Positions 46,824 to 58,717 of a stretch of 64,000 nt of DNA are shown piece by piece. Source of the stretch: Rhizobiaceae bacterium. GTDB taxonomy: Bacteria > Pseudomonadota > Alphaproteobacteria > Rhizobiales > Rhizobiaceae. Each line of letters opens with the position of its first letter. Position 1 is the first letter of the stretch. Both the position numbers and the translations under genes were made by a program. Under the pieces are notes generated by a model. That model saw only the letters and a program-made list of their open reading frames with translations. It made no database searches and was not told the DNA's origin. The stretch is from positions 248,001 through 312,000 of the forward strand of contig JAEPNK010000002.1 of the NCBI GenBank assembly GCA_017643495.1, given 5' to 3'.

Positions 46824-47507
46824 TTAAAGCTCTCTGACCTGCCCGCCTTCCAGCGTAACAATCCGGTCCATCTTTTCGGCAAGAGCATGGTTGTGTGTGG
46901 CAATCAATGCGGAAAGGCCAGCCGTCCTTACAAGGCTCTCAAGTGCATGAAAGACGTGGTCCGAGGTTTCAGGATCGAGGTTCCCTGTAGGCTCATCGGC
47001 AAGCAACAAATTCGGACCATTCGCAACTGCGCGTGCAATCGCCACACGTTGTTGCTCACCACCTGAAAGTTCTGAAGGCCGGTGCGTGGCACGCTTGCCG
47101 ATTTTCATGTACTCCAGCAACTCTCTTGCCCTGCTGCGGGCTGTATCCCGGTCCGTACCCCGAACAAGTTGGGGTATCATCAGATTTTCCTCAGCGGAAA
47201 ACTCGGGCAACAAGTGGTGAAACTGATAGACAAAGCCGATCTTTATCCTGCGCATTTCCGTACGCCTGGAGTCTTCCAGCCCCCGTGTCGCAACACCATT
47301 GATATAAACATCCCCAGAATCCGGCCTTTCAAGCAGGCCGGCAGAATGCAGAAGCGTTGACTTGCCTGTACCGGAAGGTGCCACCAGGGCCACCATCTCT
47401 CCTGCGGAAATGGTCAGGTTTGCACCCTTGAGCACCGTTAGCGCGTGCTTGCCCTGACCGTAGGTCCGTTCAAGGTTTTCTATATTCAGCACGGTTTGCC
47501 TACTCAT
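46824..47507 (-). CDS. lolD: LolD-type lipoprotein-release ABC ATPase
   Basis: A 227-residue ABC ATPase. Walker A is APSGTGKST with the following LLHSAGLL; the signature is [14 protein letters not shown] and Walker [16 protein letters not shown]. It powers release of lipoproteins from the inner membrane to LolA. The start at 47507 overlaps lolC's stop by eight bases (ATGAGTAG), so the two are translated together. Confidence 0.95.
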   Translation of the reverse strand: MSRQTVLNIENLERTYGQGKHALTVLKGANLTISAGEMVALVAPSGTGKSTLLHSAGLLERPDSGDVYINGVATRGLEDSRRTEMRRIKIGFVYQFHHLLPEFSAEENLMIPQLVRGTDRDTARSRARELLEYMKIGKRATHRPSELSGGEQQRVAIARAVANGPNLLLADEPTGNLDPETSDHVFHALESLVRTAGLSALIATHNHALAEKMDRIVTLEGGQVREL

Positions 47508-48807
47508 AGCGAAGCGCCTCAACAGGATCCAACCTTGCCGCCCGCCATGCAGGAAACAGAGTGGCCAGGAAAGACAGGCTGAGCGCCATCACGACAATCA
47601 GAACCGTCTCTGTAAAATCCATCTCGGCTGGAATATCGGAAAGAAACCGGACGGTTGAATCCCAGACTTCGCTGCCGGTTGCCCAGTTGAGAAAATCCTG
47701 GATTGCCTTGATGTTGAGAGACACAAGAACACCAATAACAACCCCGGCAATCGTGCCCACAATCCCGATTGCTGATCCTGTTATCATGAAAATCCGCATG
47801 ATTGCCCCACGCGTAATTCCCATGGTCCTCATGATGGCAATGTCATGGGACTTGTCTTTTACCAGCATGATGAGCCCGGAGATAATGTTGAGCGTTGCGA
47901 CAAGCACGATCAGGGTAAGGATCATGAACATGACATTGCGTTCCACCTCAAGCGCAGAAAACAACGTGGAATTGCGCTGGCGCCAGTCCTGAAGCCAAAG
48001 CGAACGCTGGGCGGCATTTTCAATCTTCGGACGGTATTCATCCACCCGGTCAGGATCATCGACAAAGATGTCAATCACATCCACCCTGTTATCCCGATTG
48101 AAATAGAGTTGGGATTCAGCAAGCGGCATGAAGATGAACGAAGCATCATATTCCGACATGCCAATCTCGAAAACAGCGACAATCGGATAGTTCTTCACCC
48201 GTGGCGTCGTGCCGAAGGCGGTTACATCGCCATCAGGCGATATCAGGGTCAGTTCGTCACCAAGAAAGAGGCCGAGATTTTGCGCAAGCCTGCTGCCAAT
48301 CGCCACTCCTTCACCGGCATCAAATCCTTCCAATGTACCCTGTTTGATATTGTCCGGTTTGCTCAATACTGTTTTGAGATCCTGCTCCCGCAATCCGCGA
48401 ACAAGGGCTCCGGTTCCTGCCCCGGCATTCCCGTTGACCAGGGCCTGACCTTCAACCAGAGGCAAGGCAAAGCGCACGCCCTCGATTTTTTCCAGCCGTT
48501 CGGACAGACTTGCATAATCGGTTAAGGGACCGTCCACGGGATTAACGATAAGATGCCCGTTCAGCCCAAGAATGCGATCCAGCAATTCGGTTCTGAACCC
48601 GTTCATGACAGCCATGACGATGATGAGCGTGGCAACTCCCAACATGATCCCGAGAAATGAAAAACCGGCAATCACGGAAATGAATGCTTCTTTCCTGCGC
48701 GAACGCAAGTAACGGGCTGCAAACATCCACTCATAGCCCGAAAACGGGGCTGTCCCGGTCTTTTCTTTCGGCGCAGGGTTGTTGTTCTCAATTGCGGCAG
48801 TGCTCAT
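47500..48807 (-). CDS. lolC: LolC/E-family lipoprotein-release permease
   Basis: A 435-residue permease. An N-terminal helix ([20 protein letters not shown]) precedes a long periplasmic domain and three C-terminal helices ([20 protein letters not shown] and others), the LolC/LolE/MacB topology. Only one such permease is encoded with lolD, so the complex probably uses two copies of one protein (LolF-like), as in many alphaproteobacteria. The start ATG 48807 (MSTAAIENN) follows GGAG by 11 bases and begins 16 bases after the proS stop. Confidence 0.93.
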   Translation of the reverse strand: MSTAAIENNNPAPKEKTGTAPFSGYEWMFAARYLRSRRKEAFISVIAGFSFLGIMLGVATLIIVMAVMNGFRTELLDRILGLNGHLIVNPVDGPLTDYASLSERLEKIEGVRFALPLVEGQALVNGNAGAGTGALVRGLREQDLKTVLSKPDNIKQGTLEGFDAGEGVAIGSRLAQNLGLFLGDELTLISPDGDVTAFGTTPRVKNYPIVAVFEIGMSEYDASFIFMPLAESQLYFNRDNRVDVIDIFVDDPDRVDEYRPKIENAAQRSLWLQDWRQRNSTLFSALEVERNVMFMILTLIVLVATLNIISGLIMLVKDKSHDIAIMRTMGITRGAIMRIFMITGSAIGIVGTIAGVVIGVLVSLNIKAIQDFLNWATGSEVWDSTVRFLSDIPAEMDFTETVLIVVMALSLSFLATLFPAWRAARLDPVEALRYE

Positions 48808-48823
48808 AGAGCAACAAGCTCCA

Positions 48824-50146
48824 TCAGGTTGTAAAGCGGTTGATAGCTTCATCAGGTGAGAGGTTGTCGCGTCCCTCTTGCCCGCGGCGCTTGACCTCGA
48901 CCTCACCTTTTTCAAGTCCGCGCGGGCCGACAACAATCTGGTTCGGAACACCAATCAGGTCCATTGTGGCAAACTTTGATCCGGCGCGCTGGTCTGTGTC
49001 ATCATAGAGAACTTCGATACCGGCTGCAGTCAGCGCATCATATATCCGGGAGCTTTCACGATCGCACCCTTCATCTCCCGTCTTCATGTTGACAATACCC
49101 ACCTGGAATGGGGCTACCGATTCCGGCCAGATAATGCCGTTGTCATCATGTGAGGCTTCGATGATCGCAGCGACCAGGCGGCTTGGCCCAATACCGTATG
49201 ACCCCATTTGTACAACGTGTTCCTTGCCGTCCGGGCCAGCAACTTTTGCGCCCATCGGCTCCGAGTATTTGGTTCCGAAGTGAAAGATATGCCCCACTTC
49301 AATACCGCGAGCCTCCATCCGCTGGTTGTCGGAAACTTCTGACCATAATTCTTCGTCATGAAGCTCGTCAGTGCGGGCGTAATGGGCGGTCCAGTCCTTT
49401 ACAATCCCGGCTATCAGTTCGTCATTGTCATAATCGACGCTTTCATCTGGAACCGGCAGTTTCATCACGTCAGAATTACAGAAAACCGCGCTTTCACCCG
49501 TGTCAGCCAGTATCAGAAACTCATGGCTGAGATCACCGCCGATTGGCCCCGTGTCTGCACGCATCGGAATTGCTTTCACGCCAAGCCGGTCAAATGTCCT
49601 GAGATAGGACACAAACATGCGATAGTAGGCGGCACGGGAACTTTCTTCGTCAATATCGAATGAATATGCATCTTTCATGAGGAATTCACGGCCGCGCATA
49701 ACGCCAAAGCGGGGACGAACCTCATCGCGGAATTTCCACTGGATGTGATAGAGATTGAGCGGAAGGTCCTTGTAAGACTTCACATAGGACCGAAAAATCT
49801 CTGTCACCATCTCCTCGTTTGTCGGCCCGAACAGCATGTCGCGTTCATGCCTGTCCTGTATGCGCAACATTTCCTTGCCATAATCATCATACCTGCCACT
49901 TTCCCGCCAAAGGTCTGCTGACTGTATGGTTGGCATGAGGATTTCGATCGCACCGGCACGGTTCTGCTCTTCCCGTACAATGTCTGAAACCTTGTTCAGA
50001 ACCTTCAGGCCCAAGGGTAGCCATGAATAAATCCCCGCCGCTTGTTGGCGGATCATGCCTGCCCGCAACATCAGTCGGTGCGAGACAATCTCCGCCTCTT
50101 TGGGATTTTCCTTTAAAACAGGAATGAAATATCGGGATAAACGCAT
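48824..50146 (-). CDS. proS: Prolyl-tRNA synthetase (short alphaproteobacterial form)
   Basis: A 440-residue class II synthetase that charges tRNA-Pro. The motif regions are visible: [20 protein letters not shown], motif 2 [20 protein letters not shown], and motif 3 [20 protein letters not shown]. It lacks the roughly 180-residue editing insertion found in E. coli ProRS, as is usual for the short alphaproteobacterial type, so alanine mischarging must be cleared in trans. It is the first gene of proS-lolC-lolD. Confidence 0.97.
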   Translation of the reverse strand: MRLSRYFIPVLKENPKEAEIVSHRLMLRAGMIRQQAAGIYSWLPLGLKVLNKVSDIVREEQNRAGAIEILMPTIQSADLWRESGRYDDYGKEMLRIQDRHERDMLFGPTNEEMVTEIFRSYVKSYKDLPLNLYHIQWKFRDEVRPRFGVMRGREFLMKDAYSFDIDEESSRAAYYRMFVSYLRTFDRLGVKAIPMRADTGPIGGDLSHEFLILADTGESAVFCNSDVMKLPVPDESVDYDNDELIAGIVKDWTAHYARTDELHDEELWSEVSDNQRMEARGIEVGHIFHFGTKYSEPMGAKVAGPDGKEHVVQMGSYGIGPSRLVAAIIEASHDDNGIIWPESVAPFQVGIVNMKTGDEGCDRESSRIYDALTAAGIEVLYDDTDQRAGSKFATMDLIGVPNQIVVGPRGLEKGEVEVKRRGQEGRDNLSPDEAINRFTT

Positions 50147-50331
50147 TTAACAGAACCAGAATCGAAATTGGGTAACAAGCCTTGGTTAAAACCTGTATTG
50201 CAGGTGCGCACAAGTCCCACAACCGATCAAGTCATAGTGACAAAATCATCGTCCCGGCATGGGAAATTAACCGCTACAGAGCAGTTTTTTCATCATTTTT
50301 GCCTGAAATGTGGTCAAAATGAAGATTTTGC

Positions 50332-50525
50332 ATGACATTGAAAAACGATTATGTTTATCTTAGCCGAACAAGAGATTTGGAAAAACCAAACGGAAAAGCT
50401 GTCCTAGTCTTGGGAGGATGTGATCCAGGCGCACCAGTTTGCTGCCGCTACTCTTTTTGGGTGAGATAAGGATCGGGACTAGCACGACTTAACAGGCAAG
50501 GCCACGCGCCTTGCCTTTTTATTTT
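50332..50525 (+). ncRNA. Candidate small RNA between proS and the DUF1467 gene
   Basis: Between two minus-strand genes the plus strand carries promoter-like ATGACA (50332-50337), 18 bases, then TATCTT (50356-50361). Downstream is a chain of helices: TTTGG/CCAAA (50376-50390), CTAGTC/GACTAG (50404-50409/50477-50482) enclosing GATCC/GGATC (50422-50426/50470-50474), then a strong terminator. The expected RNA is about 155 nucleotides. A purine-rich GGGAGG (50412-50417) is left unpaired. No credible coding frame lies within. The remaining gap (50147-50331) is AT-rich and holds the proS promoter region. Confidence 0.6.
50495..50525 (+). terminator. Rho-independent terminator of the candidate small RNA
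   Basis: Arms GGCAAGGC (50495-50502) and GCCTTGCC (50508-50515), loop CACGC, then TTTTTATTTT. The T run follows only on the plus strand, so it ends a plus-strand transcript though both flanking genes are on the minus strand. Confidence 0.88.
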
Positions 50526-50575
50526 CCTGAACACTGCTCCAGAAAACCACTCAACCGGCCTGCCCTTGCGAGGTC

Positions 50576-50857
50576 TTACCCTCTAGGCTGAATGTCATCG
50601 GGAAACACACTCGGAATATCGGCGAAAGTCCATCCGTAATACGACGTTGCAAGCCAGTACAAACCATATACCAGCCCCGCAACAAGCGTGTTTATGAGCA
50701 GTTTTTGGGGCAGCTTCGAAATTATCGGCGCTCCGGGATCTGTACCCGGCACAACCTCTCCCATTTCAGCCTGACTGCTGTTGCCGTGGGGAAGAACAAT
50801 GAACAGCGTCACCCACCAGATGATGAAGTAGACGGCAAAGCCTGTAAAAAAGCTCAT
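50576..50857 (-). CDS. DUF1467 membrane protein
   Basis: A 93-residue protein with two hydrophobic helices (FFTGFAVYFIIWWVTLFIVL and LLINTLVAGLVYGLYWLATS) linked by an acidic loop (EMGEVVPGTDPGAP). It matches the DUF1467 family, small alphaproteobacterial membrane proteins of unknown function always near mce. It overlaps mce by four bases. Confidence 0.9.
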   Translation of the reverse strand: MSFFTGFAVYFIIWWVTLFIVLPHGNSSQAEMGEVVPGTDPGAPIISKLPQKLLINTLVAGLVYGLYWLATSYYGWTFADIPSVFPDDIQPRG

Positions 50858-51258
50858 ACCTGCTCCAACTCAGTCAATGTGCCACAAAAATCCTTGGGGT
50901 GCAGAAACAGTACCGGCTTGCCATGTGCGCCGGTTTTCGGCTCTCCGTCGCCAAGCACCCGGGCGCCTTCTGAGACCAGTCGGTCACGCGCTGCGATAAT
51001 GTCATCAACCTCATAGCACAAGTGATGAATTCCACCTGCGGGATTGCGTTCCAGAAAGGGTGCAATCGGGGAATTTTCACCAAGCACCTCAAGAAGTTCA
51101 ATCTTGGTATTGGGCAATTCAACAAAGACAACCGTTACGCCGTGTTCCGGCAATTCCTGGCGGTCACTGACCTTTGCTCCAAGAACATTCGCATATGTCG
51201 CAACTCCGGCGTCCAGGTCAGGTACGGCTATTGCAACGTGATTCAGTCTGCCAATCAT
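50854..51258 (-). CDS. mce: Methylmalonyl-CoA epimerase
   Basis: A 134-residue VOC-fold enzyme that interconverts the R and S forms of methylmalonyl-CoA, feeding propionate into succinyl-CoA. Key segments are LNHVAIAVPDLDAGVATY, HGVTVVFVELPNTKIELLEVLG and GIHHLCYEVDDIIAAR, then HPKDFCGTLTELEQ. The ATG at 51258 is preceded by GGAG. It is 23 bases downstream of rnj and overlaps the DUF1467 gene. Confidence 0.93.
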   Translation of the reverse strand: MIGRLNHVAIAVPDLDAGVATYANVLGAKVSDRQELPEHGVTVVFVELPNTKIELLEVLGENSPIAPFLERNPAGGIHHLCYEVDDIIAARDRLVSEGARVLGDGEPKTGAHGKPVLFLHPKDFCGTLTELEQV

Positions 51259-51281
51259 TCTGATTGCTCTCCGGGAATTTT

Positions 51282-52952
51282 CTACACACGGGCTACGAAA
51301 ACGGTCGTTATCGGCTTCTTGCCCCAATTGTTGCGGGCTTCTGCGCGAACCGCACGGCTGATCGCATCACGAACCATGTCTTCGTCCTTGCGCCGTTTTT
51401 TCGGTATTCCGGCAAGCGCACCTTCAATCGCCTTGAACAGGACATCATCAAAATAGTCACCGTCTGCCGTAAGTTCGGGAAGTCCGTAAAGAGAAAGGTC
51501 GATATCATCTGCCAGTTCTCCGTGCCGGTCCAGAACAATCGAAACCCCTACATGGCCAACATATGAAAGCTTCCGGCGTTCAGTCACACCAACGGAAGCT
51601 TCATCCCCGATAACATCACCATCCTTGAAAATCCTGCCGTGACGTATCTCATCGATAATTTCCGCCACTCCGGGAGCAAGGCGAACAAGATCACCATTTC
51701 TGACAGGCAGGACTTGGGGAATTCCGTGCTCACCACCAAGTTTCGCATGTGCATGCAAATGGGCAGCCTCTCCATGAACAGGAATGAGAACTTCCGGTTT
51801 GGTCCAGTCATACATCTGCTTCAACTCGTTTCTGCGGGGGTGCCCGGATACGTGGACAAGATATTCTCCGTCCTCGATTACCCTTATCCCCTGCTCAATG
51901 AGCTGGTTCTTCATTTCGATGATCGGTTTTTCGTTGCCCGGGATCGTCCGGGACGAAAAGATCACCGTGTCGCCCGCATTTAGCGAAATGTAGCGGTGTT
52001 CCTCGCGCGCAATCTTTGCAAGAGCGGCCCTGCTCTCTCCCTGGCTGCCAGTCAGGATGATGACAAGCCGGTTGGCATCGATTGAAGAAAACTGGTCATC
52101 TTCGACAAAATCATCAAGGTCATCAAACATGCCCAGATCACTGGCGACCTCGACTACGCGCCGGATCGAACTGCCGATCAGCATAACCTTCCGGCCTGCT
52201 CGCTGTGCTGCTTGCGCAATCGAGCGGATGCGTCCGACATTCGATGAAAAAGTGGTGATGGCAACCCGGCCTTCCGCCTCGCTGATCAGTTCCGCAAGAC
52301 TGTCCGAAACAGATTGTTCCGTCGGTGAAACACCTTCTCGCATCGCATTCGTGGAATCACACACAAGGGCAAGCACACCCACATCATCGGAACCGAGGCG
52401 TTGAAATGCCTCCGCATCCGTATTTCGCCCAAGGGTCGGCTCTTCATCCAGTTTCCAGTCACCAGTATGCACAACCCTGCCAAGTGGGGACTTTATCGCC
52501 AGTGACACAGGTTCAGGTATCGAGTGATTGACGTAAACAGCCTCAACTTCAAACGGCCCCAACTCCATGACATCACCCGCCTTGTAGAGCTCCAGTGGCA
52601 GGTTGGGTGGCTCACCTTCATACTGCGCTTTTGCATCCAGCATTCCCGCTGTAAAATCAGTGCAGTATATCGGACACTTGAATCTGTCCCACAGGCTCAG
52701 CAACGCACCGTAATGGTCCTCATGAGCATGGGTAATGATGATGGCAAGCAAGTTCTTGCCCAGACTTTCAGCGAACTGGACATCCGGCAATACAAGGTCA
52801 ACACCGGGAAGGTCTGGCCCCGGGAAGGTCACACCGCAATCCACCATGATCCATTGGCGTTTGGCGGATGGTCCAAACCCGTACAACGCCAGGTTCATCC
52901 CGATTTCGCCAACTCCGCCAAGCGGTACGAACACCAGATCCTCTTTTTTCAA
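51282..52952 (-). CDS. rnj: Ribonuclease J
   Basis: A 556-residue metallo-beta-lactamase/beta-CASP RNase that degrades and matures RNA with 5'-exonuclease and endonuclease activity. The metal motif ITHAHEDHYGAL holds HxHxDH, with later HTGDWKLDEEP, VCDSTNAMREG and YLVHVSGHPRRNEL. The frame starts at TTG 52952 with GGGAG seven bases before. Alphaproteobacteria use RNase J alongside RNase E. It lies between birA and mce. Confidence 0.96.
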   Translation of the reverse strand: MKKEDLVFVPLGGVGEIGMNLALYGFGPSAKRQWIMVDCGVTFPGPDLPGVDLVLPDVQFAESLGKNLLAIIITHAHEDHYGALLSLWDRFKCPIYCTDFTAGMLDAKAQYEGEPPNLPLELYKAGDVMELGPFEVEAVYVNHSIPEPVSLAIKSPLGRVVHTGDWKLDEEPTLGRNTDAEAFQRLGSDDVGVLALVCDSTNAMREGVSPTEQSVSDSLAELISEAEGRVAITTFSSNVGRIRSIAQAAQRAGRKVMLIGSSIRRVVEVASDLGMFDDLDDFVEDDQFSSIDANRLVIILTGSQGESRAALAKIAREEHRYISLNAGDTVIFSSRTIPGNEKPIIEMKNQLIEQGIRVIEDGEYLVHVSGHPRRNELKQMYDWTKPEVLIPVHGEAAHLHAHAKLGGEHGIPQVLPVRNGDLVRLAPGVAEIIDEIRHGRIFKDGDVIGDEASVGVTERRKLSYVGHVGVSIVLDRHGELADDIDLSLYGLPELTADGDYFDDVLFKAIEGALAGIPKKRRKDEDMVRDAISRAVRAEARNNWGKKPITTVFVARV

Positions 52953-52975
52953 GCCAGTCTCCCGAGTTTAGCCAG

Positions 52976-53734
52976 TCAGCCAAAAAACACGTCTGCGGTG
53001 GATATGCGTTCAGTCTTGTTAGCGGAAGTTTCAAGCAACATATAGCCCGCCTCATCAATTGAAGCAAAAATGCCGCGGATATCCGGTTTTCCGGGAATAC
53101 GAACCGTGACCGGTTTTCCAAGCCCGCCAGCAGCAGCCAGCCATTCCTCACGGATGACGGCAAAGCCCTCACCCCGTTTCCACGAACTTATCGAATGGGC
53201 CATTTCAAGAGACAGGGCGTCAAACAATTCATCGGGGGGTACATCAATATTCTCTGCCACCAGACTGGTCGCGGAATGAAGGGTATCGCCCGGACAGGAA
53301 ACACAATTGACACCAATTCCAATCACCATCATCTGGCGCTCCTGCGAGGCAGTGCTCTCCAGCAGGATACCGGAACATTTTTTGCCATTTACCAGTATGT
53401 CGTTGGGCCACTTTTGGGTAATCACCGCATCATCCGGGGCAAACCGCACAAGAGCACGTCTCAGGGCAACAGATGTAACGAAAGTAAGATCGGCAAGATG
53501 GTCAGGTTCGCAAGGGTTCTCCAGCAGCAATGAAGCGAACAGGTTGCCGGGTTCACTGACCCATGATCTTCCACGACTGCCTTTCCCGGAAGTCTGCTGC
53601 CTGGAAACAATCCAGAGATTGCCTGCTTCGCCCGCCTGCCCGTAATCCATGCACAGCGTGTTGGTGGAGACGCAACTCTCCAGTTTGAGTAACCGGAAGT
53701 CCTGCAACGGCTCGGGAAGCGGGGTGCCAATCAA
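52976..53734 (-). CDS. birA: Biotin-[acetyl-CoA-carboxylase] ligase
   Basis: A 252-residue ligase that attaches biotin to the carboxyl-carrier protein. The ATP-loop reads [16 protein letters not shown], followed by the catalytic [19 protein letters not shown]. There is no N-terminal helix-turn-helix, so unlike E. coli BirA it does not act as a repressor. It overlaps nuoN by four bases (ATGA) at the end of the complex I operon. Confidence 0.95.
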   Translation of the reverse strand: MIGTPLPEPLQDFRLLKLESCVSTNTLCMDYGQAGEAGNLWIVSRQQTSGKGSRGRSWVSEPGNLFASLLLENPCEPDHLADLTFVTSVALRRALVRFAPDDAVITQKWPNDILVNGKKCSGILLESTASQERQMMVIGIGVNCVSCPGDTLHSATSLVAENIDVPPDELFDALSLEMAHSISSWKRGEGFAVIREEWLAAAGGLGKPVTVRIPGKPDIRGIFASIDEAGYMLLETSANKTERISTADVFFG

Positions 53735-55182
53735 AAGAATGAAGCTGCAGCAAGTGTTGTAGCGTCACTGAGAATACCCGCAACAACCACATAGAAAGTC
53801 ACGAAGATACCGCTGCAAGCCATTACCAGTCTCAATTCACCCGATACCGGTACAAATGCATCGGCCGGCTCGTCAAACCACATGATCTTGATGATGCGCA
53901 GGTAATAATAGGCACCGACCACACTTGCCAGAACGCCTATGATCGCGAGCGCATATAGCCCTGCCTCTATGGCTGCTACAAAAACAAAATACTTGGCAAA
54001 GAAACCGGCCAGGGGCGGAATACCCGCAAGCGAGAACATCAATACCGTCAGCACCAGTGCCATTAGCGGGTTTCTGCTGGAAAGCCCGGCAAGATCACTG
54101 ATTTCCTCAACCGCCCCGTCTTTCCTGCGCATGGCAATGATGCAGGCAAATGTACCAACGGTCATGACCATGTAGATCAGCATGTATAGGATGACACCAT
54201 TGACACCGGACTGTGTCCCCGCAGACAGGCCAACAAGGGCGTAACCGATATGACCAATGGATGAATATGCCATCAGCCGCTTGATGTTGTTCTGGCCAAT
54301 TGCAGCAAAGGCCCCGAGCGTCATGGATGCGATTGAGATGAAAACAAGTATCTGCTGCCAGTCCTGCGTTACCGGCTCGAACGCACCGATTACCACCCGT
54401 ATCAACATCGCAATGGCGGCAATCTTCGGCGCAGCAGCAAAGAACGCGGTCACAGGTGTCGGAGAACCTTCATACACATCGGGGGTCCACATGTGAAAAG
54501 GCACAGCCGAAATCTTGAAAGCAATACCCGCCATCAGGAACACAAGACCAAAGATCAACCCAAGTGAACGCCCTGCTCCGGCCATTGCTTCGGCAATTCC
54601 GGCAAAATCGGTATGGCCGGTGAACCCGTAGATGAGCGAAGCACCGTAAAGAAGCATCCCCGAAGACAGCGCACCAAGCACGAAATATTTGAGACCAGCT
54701 TCTGTCGAACGAACAGATGTCCTGTTCATCGCAGCGAGCACATAAAGCGAAAGCGACTGAAGCTCGAGACCAAGGTAAAGGGCAATCAGGTCATTGGCAG
54801 ATATCATCAGCATCATGCCGAGCGTTGCTGTAAGAACGAGTATGGGAAACTCGAAATTCATGATGTTTTCGCGTTTCATGTAATTTACAGACAACATGAG
54901 TGCCACCGCTGAACCGGCCAGCACAACAAGCTTCATGAACCAGGCAAAATCATCAATAATAAACGTCCCGTTCATTGCTTCTCCACGTGTGTCGGAGAAG
55001 AAGAGGCCTATGAACCCGACAACAAGGACCGCCATGGAAAGGCCGGTGACTTGTGTCGAGGAACGTTCGCCGGCAAATACGCCAACCATCAACAGCACGA
55101 TTGCACTTGCCGCAATCCACAACTCAGGCCCGAGATAGAGTACATTCTGGGCAGATATCAGTTCCTGCAAGGTTTGTTCCAT
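53731..55182 (-). CDS. nuoN: NADH-quinone oxidoreductase subunit N
   Basis: A 483-residue antiporter-like membrane subunit of complex I, with about 14 helices. Conserved markers are [39 protein letters not shown] and [18 protein letters not shown], which carry the Glu and Lys of the proton path. It is one of the three proton-pumping modules and follows nuoM by 18 bases. Confidence 0.97.
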   Translation of the reverse strand: MEQTLQELISAQNVLYLGPELWIAASAIVLLMVGVFAGERSSTQVTGLSMAVLVVGFIGLFFSDTRGEAMNGTFIIDDFAWFMKLVVLAGSAVALMLSVNYMKRENIMNFEFPILVLTATLGMMLMISANDLIALYLGLELQSLSLYVLAAMNRTSVRSTEAGLKYFVLGALSSGMLLYGASLIYGFTGHTDFAGIAEAMAGAGRSLGLIFGLVFLMAGIAFKISAVPFHMWTPDVYEGSPTPVTAFFAAAPKIAAIAMLIRVVIGAFEPVTQDWQQILVFISIASMTLGAFAAIGQNNIKRLMAYSSIGHIGYALVGLSAGTQSGVNGVILYMLIYMVMTVGTFACIIAMRRKDGAVEEISDLAGLSSRNPLMALVLTVLMFSLAGIPPLAGFFAKYFVFVAAIEAGLYALAIIGVLASVVGAYYYLRIIKIMWFDEPADAFVPVSGELRLVMACSGIFVTFYVVVAGILSDATTLAAASFF

Positions 55183-55200
55183 CAGTTTTCCCTGCCTTGT

Positions 55201-56721
55201 CTAGTTTGAAAGAGCAGCGGCCTGCGCCTGCTCTCCCGCAGCACTTACTGCCGCCTCATAGTTCTGCACAAGCGCCTCGACCGAGGCATTGGTTACCTCG
55301 AATACAGGCATTGGATAAACACCATAAAAGATCACCAGCACCACGAGCGGATAAATGATCAGCTTTTCTCGGCGATTGAGATCAAGAATGGACTTGAGAC
55401 TTTCCTTGTCTAGCGTGCCGAAGACCACACGCCGGTACAACCACAACGCATAGGCTGCAGACAAGATGACCCCGGTCGTTGCAAAAAATGCCACCCATGT
55501 ATTGATCTGGAACACACCAAGCAGCACCAGGAATTCACCAACGAAGCCCGATGTCCCGGGCAATCCGACATTCGCCATGGTGAAAACCAGGAAAACAACT
55601 GCATACTTTGGCATGCGGTTTACCAGACCGCCATAAGCAGCAATTTCACGGGTATGCATACGGTCGTAAACCACACCGACGCACAAGAACAGTGCACCCG
55701 ATACCAGGCCGTGGGAAAGCATCTGGTAGATCCCCCCCTGGATACCGTTCATGTTCATTGCAAATATCCCCATGGTCACATAGCCCATGTGGGCAACCGA
55801 GGAATAGGCAATCAGTTTTTTGATGTCCTCCTGCATCAGGGCCACAAGGGACGTATATATGATGGCAATGACAGAGAGGGTGAAAACCAGGGCCGAGAAC
55901 TCGTCGCTGGCAAGCGGAAACATCGGTACAGAGAAACGCAGGAAACCGTAGCCGCCCATTTTCAAAAGGATGGCAGCCAGAATAACAGAACCTGCTGTGG
56001 GTGCCTCCACATGCGCGTCAGGAAGCCATGTGTGCACCGGCCACATCGGCATTTTCACAGCAAACGAGGCGAAGAAGGCAAGCCATAGCCATGTCTGCAT
56101 CCGCGGCGAGAAATCATGGGCAAGCAGCTGTTGGATATCGGTAGTTCCCGCATCCCAGTACATCGCCATCATGGCAAGCAGCATCAGCACCGAACCGATA
56201 AGCGTGTAGAGAAAAAACTTGAAGCTTGCATATACACGGCGCTTGCCGCCCCAGATCCCGATGATAAGGAACATCGGGATAAGACCTGCTTCAAAGAAAA
56301 TATAGAAAAGCATCAGGTCAAGCGCACAGAAAACACCGATCATGAATGTTTCCAGCACAAGGAATGCGATCATGTATTCCTTTACGTTCTTCTGAACGCT
56401 TTCCCAACTGGCCAGCACACAAAACGGCATAAGGAAGGTCGACAATATTACAAACAGCATGGAAATGCCGTCGACTCCCATGTGATAGGACATGAAATCG
56501 CCTACCCACTCGACGCGCTCGACAAACTGGAAGCCGGAGTTGGAATTGTCAAAATTGATCCAGATCAGCAATGAAGCTGCAAAGGTGATCAGCGTGGTAA
56601 ACAACGCAACATTCTTGATATTGCGGTCAGATACCTCATCCGCGCTTGGAATGAGCATGATCATCAGCGCGCCGGCAAGCGGCATGAATGTGATCATCGA
56701 TAGTATTGGCCAGTCACCCAT
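55201..56721 (-). CDS. nuoM: NADH-quinone oxidoreductase subunit M
   Basis: A 506-residue antiporter-like complex I subunit. Proton-path landmarks are [40 protein letters not shown] and [20 protein letters not shown]. Its ATG overlaps the nuoL stop by one base (TGATG), supporting co-translation within the membrane arm. Confidence 0.97.
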   Translation of the reverse strand: MGDWPILSMITFMPLAGALMIMLIPSADEVSDRNIKNVALFTTLITFAASLLIWINFDNSNSGFQFVERVEWVGDFMSYHMGVDGISMLFVILSTFLMPFCVLASWESVQKNVKEYMIAFLVLETFMIGVFCALDLMLFYIFFEAGLIPMFLIIGIWGGKRRVYASFKFFLYTLIGSVLMLLAMMAMYWDAGTTDIQQLLAHDFSPRMQTWLWLAFFASFAVKMPMWPVHTWLPDAHVEAPTAGSVILAAILLKMGGYGFLRFSVPMFPLASDEFSALVFTLSVIAIIYTSLVALMQEDIKKLIAYSSVAHMGYVTMGIFAMNMNGIQGGIYQMLSHGLVSGALFLCVGVVYDRMHTREIAAYGGLVNRMPKYAVVFLVFTMANVGLPGTSGFVGEFLVLLGVFQINTWVAFFATTGVILSAAYALWLYRRVVFGTLDKESLKSILDLNRREKLIIYPLVVLVIFYGVYPMPVFEVTNASVEALVQNYEAAVSAAGEQAQAAALSN

Positions 56722-58715
56722 CAGCCTGCCCCCCCAAACATGGACCAGGTTATAATCGCAGCAACGCCGATCATCATGGCAAACGCGTAATGATACAGAT
56801 AGCCTGACTGCAGCTTCACAACACGACCCGTGATATCAAGAACCCTTGCGGAAATACCGTCCGGCCCAAAGCCGTCGATAAGCCAGCCGTCACCCCGTTT
56901 CCACAAAAACCGGCCAACCCACTTGGCGGGACGAACGAAAAGAAAGTCGTAGATCTCATCAAAATACCATTTGTTGAGCAGGAAGGCATACAGTGCAGGA
57001 TGCTGCCTCGCCAGTTCCTTTGGCATGCCCGGAGAGCGGATATACATCAGATACGCGACAATGAAGCCGATCGCCATGACGATGAATGGAGACCATTTGA
57101 CCAGGGTCGGTACATGGTGAAACTCTTCAAGAATATGGTTCTGCGGGCCAGCAAACAACGCCATTCGCCAAAACTCGTTGTACCAGCTCTCGTGATGGCC
57201 GCCTGTCTCATGCCCCGTAAAGGCGCCATAAAACGCAACACCGGCAAACAAGGCACCCAGTGCAAGTACATACAGAGGAACCAGCATCACATTTGGCGAT
57301 TCATGAACATGGCTCATGACATCGGCTGAAGCGCGGGGCTTGCCATGGAATGTCATGAATATAAGCCGCCAGGAATAGAAGCTGGTGAAGAGAGCCGCGA
57401 TGACGAGCAATGCAAAGGCAAACATCGCATAGGCATTGTTGCCAACGAAGACGCTTTCAATGATCGCATCCTTGGAGAAAAAGCCGGCTGTACCGATATA
57501 GGTTCCGGGGATACCGAGACCTGTAAGGGCAACCGTTCCGATCACCATCATCCAGTAAGTCTTCGGAATGTGTTTTCGCAAGCCCCCCATGCGACGCATG
57601 TCCTGCTCGTCCGAAACCGCATGAATAACCGAACCGGCACCAAGGAAAAGCAACGCCTTGAAGAAGGCATGCGTGAACAAGTGGAAAATTGCGGGACCAT
57701 ATGCACCAACACCGAGCGCTGCAAACATATAGCCAAGCTGCGAACAGGTCGAATAGGCAATTACGCGCTTGATGTCATTTTGTACCAAGCCGACTGTAGC
57801 AGCAAAAAATGCCGTTATTGCTCCTATCACCGTTACAACGCCCAGTGCAACGGGCGCATATTCAAACAGTGGTGACATTCGAGCAACAAGGAAAACGCCT
57901 GCTGTCACCATTGTGGCTGCGTGGATCAATGCCGAGACAGGTGTTGGCCCCTCCATTGCGTCCGGCAGCCAGGTATGCAGAAGAAATTGAGCGGACTTGC
58001 CCATGGCTCCCATGAAGAGGAGCAGGCAGACAACTGTCAGGGCATCACCTGCAGCAAGGCTGTACCCAAGGAAGTTCATGATCTCGCCTTCGGATCCCGC
58101 CACTCCTTGAGCGTTCGCAAAAATGGTTGAAAGCTCGATTGTGTTGAACAGATAGAAAACACCGAAAATGCCCAATGCAAAACCGAAATCACCAACACGA
58201 TTGACGATAAACGCCTTCATGGCAGCAGCATTGGCAGAAGGTTTCTTGAACCAGAAACCAATCAGGAGGTAAGAGGCCAGGCCCACGCCTTCCCAGCCAA
58301 AGAACATCTGCAGCAGGTTGTCAGATGTAACCAGCATGAGCATTGCGAAGGTAAACAGTGACAAGTAGGCAAAGAACCGCGGACGATGAGGGTCGTGATG
58401 CATGTAGCCGATTGAATAAAGATGAACGAGTGCCGAAACCGTGTTCACAACGACAAGCATGACAACAGTCAGCGTATCAATACGGAATGCCCAATTTACA
58501 TTGAGATCGCCGGAGCTGATCCATTGCAAAACCTGAACGGTTTCAGGTTCGGCATCTGAAAAGCCCACAGTGAAAAAGGCAATCCAGGAAAGGGCTGCAG
58601 AAATCATCAGCAAACCGGTGGTGATGTACTCGCATCCTTTCGCTCCAAGCGACTTTGCGAACAGGCCGGCCAGCAAAAAACCGATGAGCGGCAGAAAGAC
58701 GATCGCGTGATACAT
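56721..58715 (-). CDS. nuoL: NADH-quinone oxidoreductase subunit L
   Basis: A 664-residue complex I subunit, the distal pump with the long lateral helix at its C-terminus. Landmarks are [39 protein letters not shown] and [20 protein letters not shown]. The length matches other bacteria. Two bases separate it from nuoK. Confidence 0.97.
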   Translation of the reverse strand: MYHAIVFLPLIGFLLAGLFAKSLGAKGCEYITTGLLMISAALSWIAFFTVGFSDAEPETVQVLQWISSGDLNVNWAFRIDTLTVVMLVVVNTVSALVHLYSIGYMHHDPHRPRFFAYLSLFTFAMLMLVTSDNLLQMFFGWEGVGLASYLLIGFWFKKPSANAAAMKAFIVNRVGDFGFALGIFGVFYLFNTIELSTIFANAQGVAGSEGEIMNFLGYSLAAGDALTVVCLLLFMGAMGKSAQFLLHTWLPDAMEGPTPVSALIHAATMVTAGVFLVARMSPLFEYAPVALGVVTVIGAITAFFAATVGLVQNDIKRVIAYSTCSQLGYMFAALGVGAYGPAIFHLFTHAFFKALLFLGAGSVIHAVSDEQDMRRMGGLRKHIPKTYWMMVIGTVALTGLGIPGTYIGTAGFFSKDAIIESVFVGNNAYAMFAFALLVIAALFTSFYSWRLIFMTFHGKPRASADVMSHVHESPNVMLVPLYVLALGALFAGVAFYGAFTGHETGGHHESWYNEFWRMALFAGPQNHILEEFHHVPTLVKWSPFIVMAIGFIVAYLMYIRSPGMPKELARQHPALYAFLLNKWYFDEIYDFLFVRPAKWVGRFLWKRGDGWLIDGFGPDGISARVLDITGRVVKLQSGYLYHYAFAMMIGVAAIITWSMFGGAG

Positions 58716-58717
58716 GA

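Noticed and set aside
50420-50464. 14-codon GTG frame after GGGAGG within the small RNA candidate
   Set aside because: Only two bases separate the ribosome-like site from GTG and the peptide has no feature; it is more likely single-stranded RNA.
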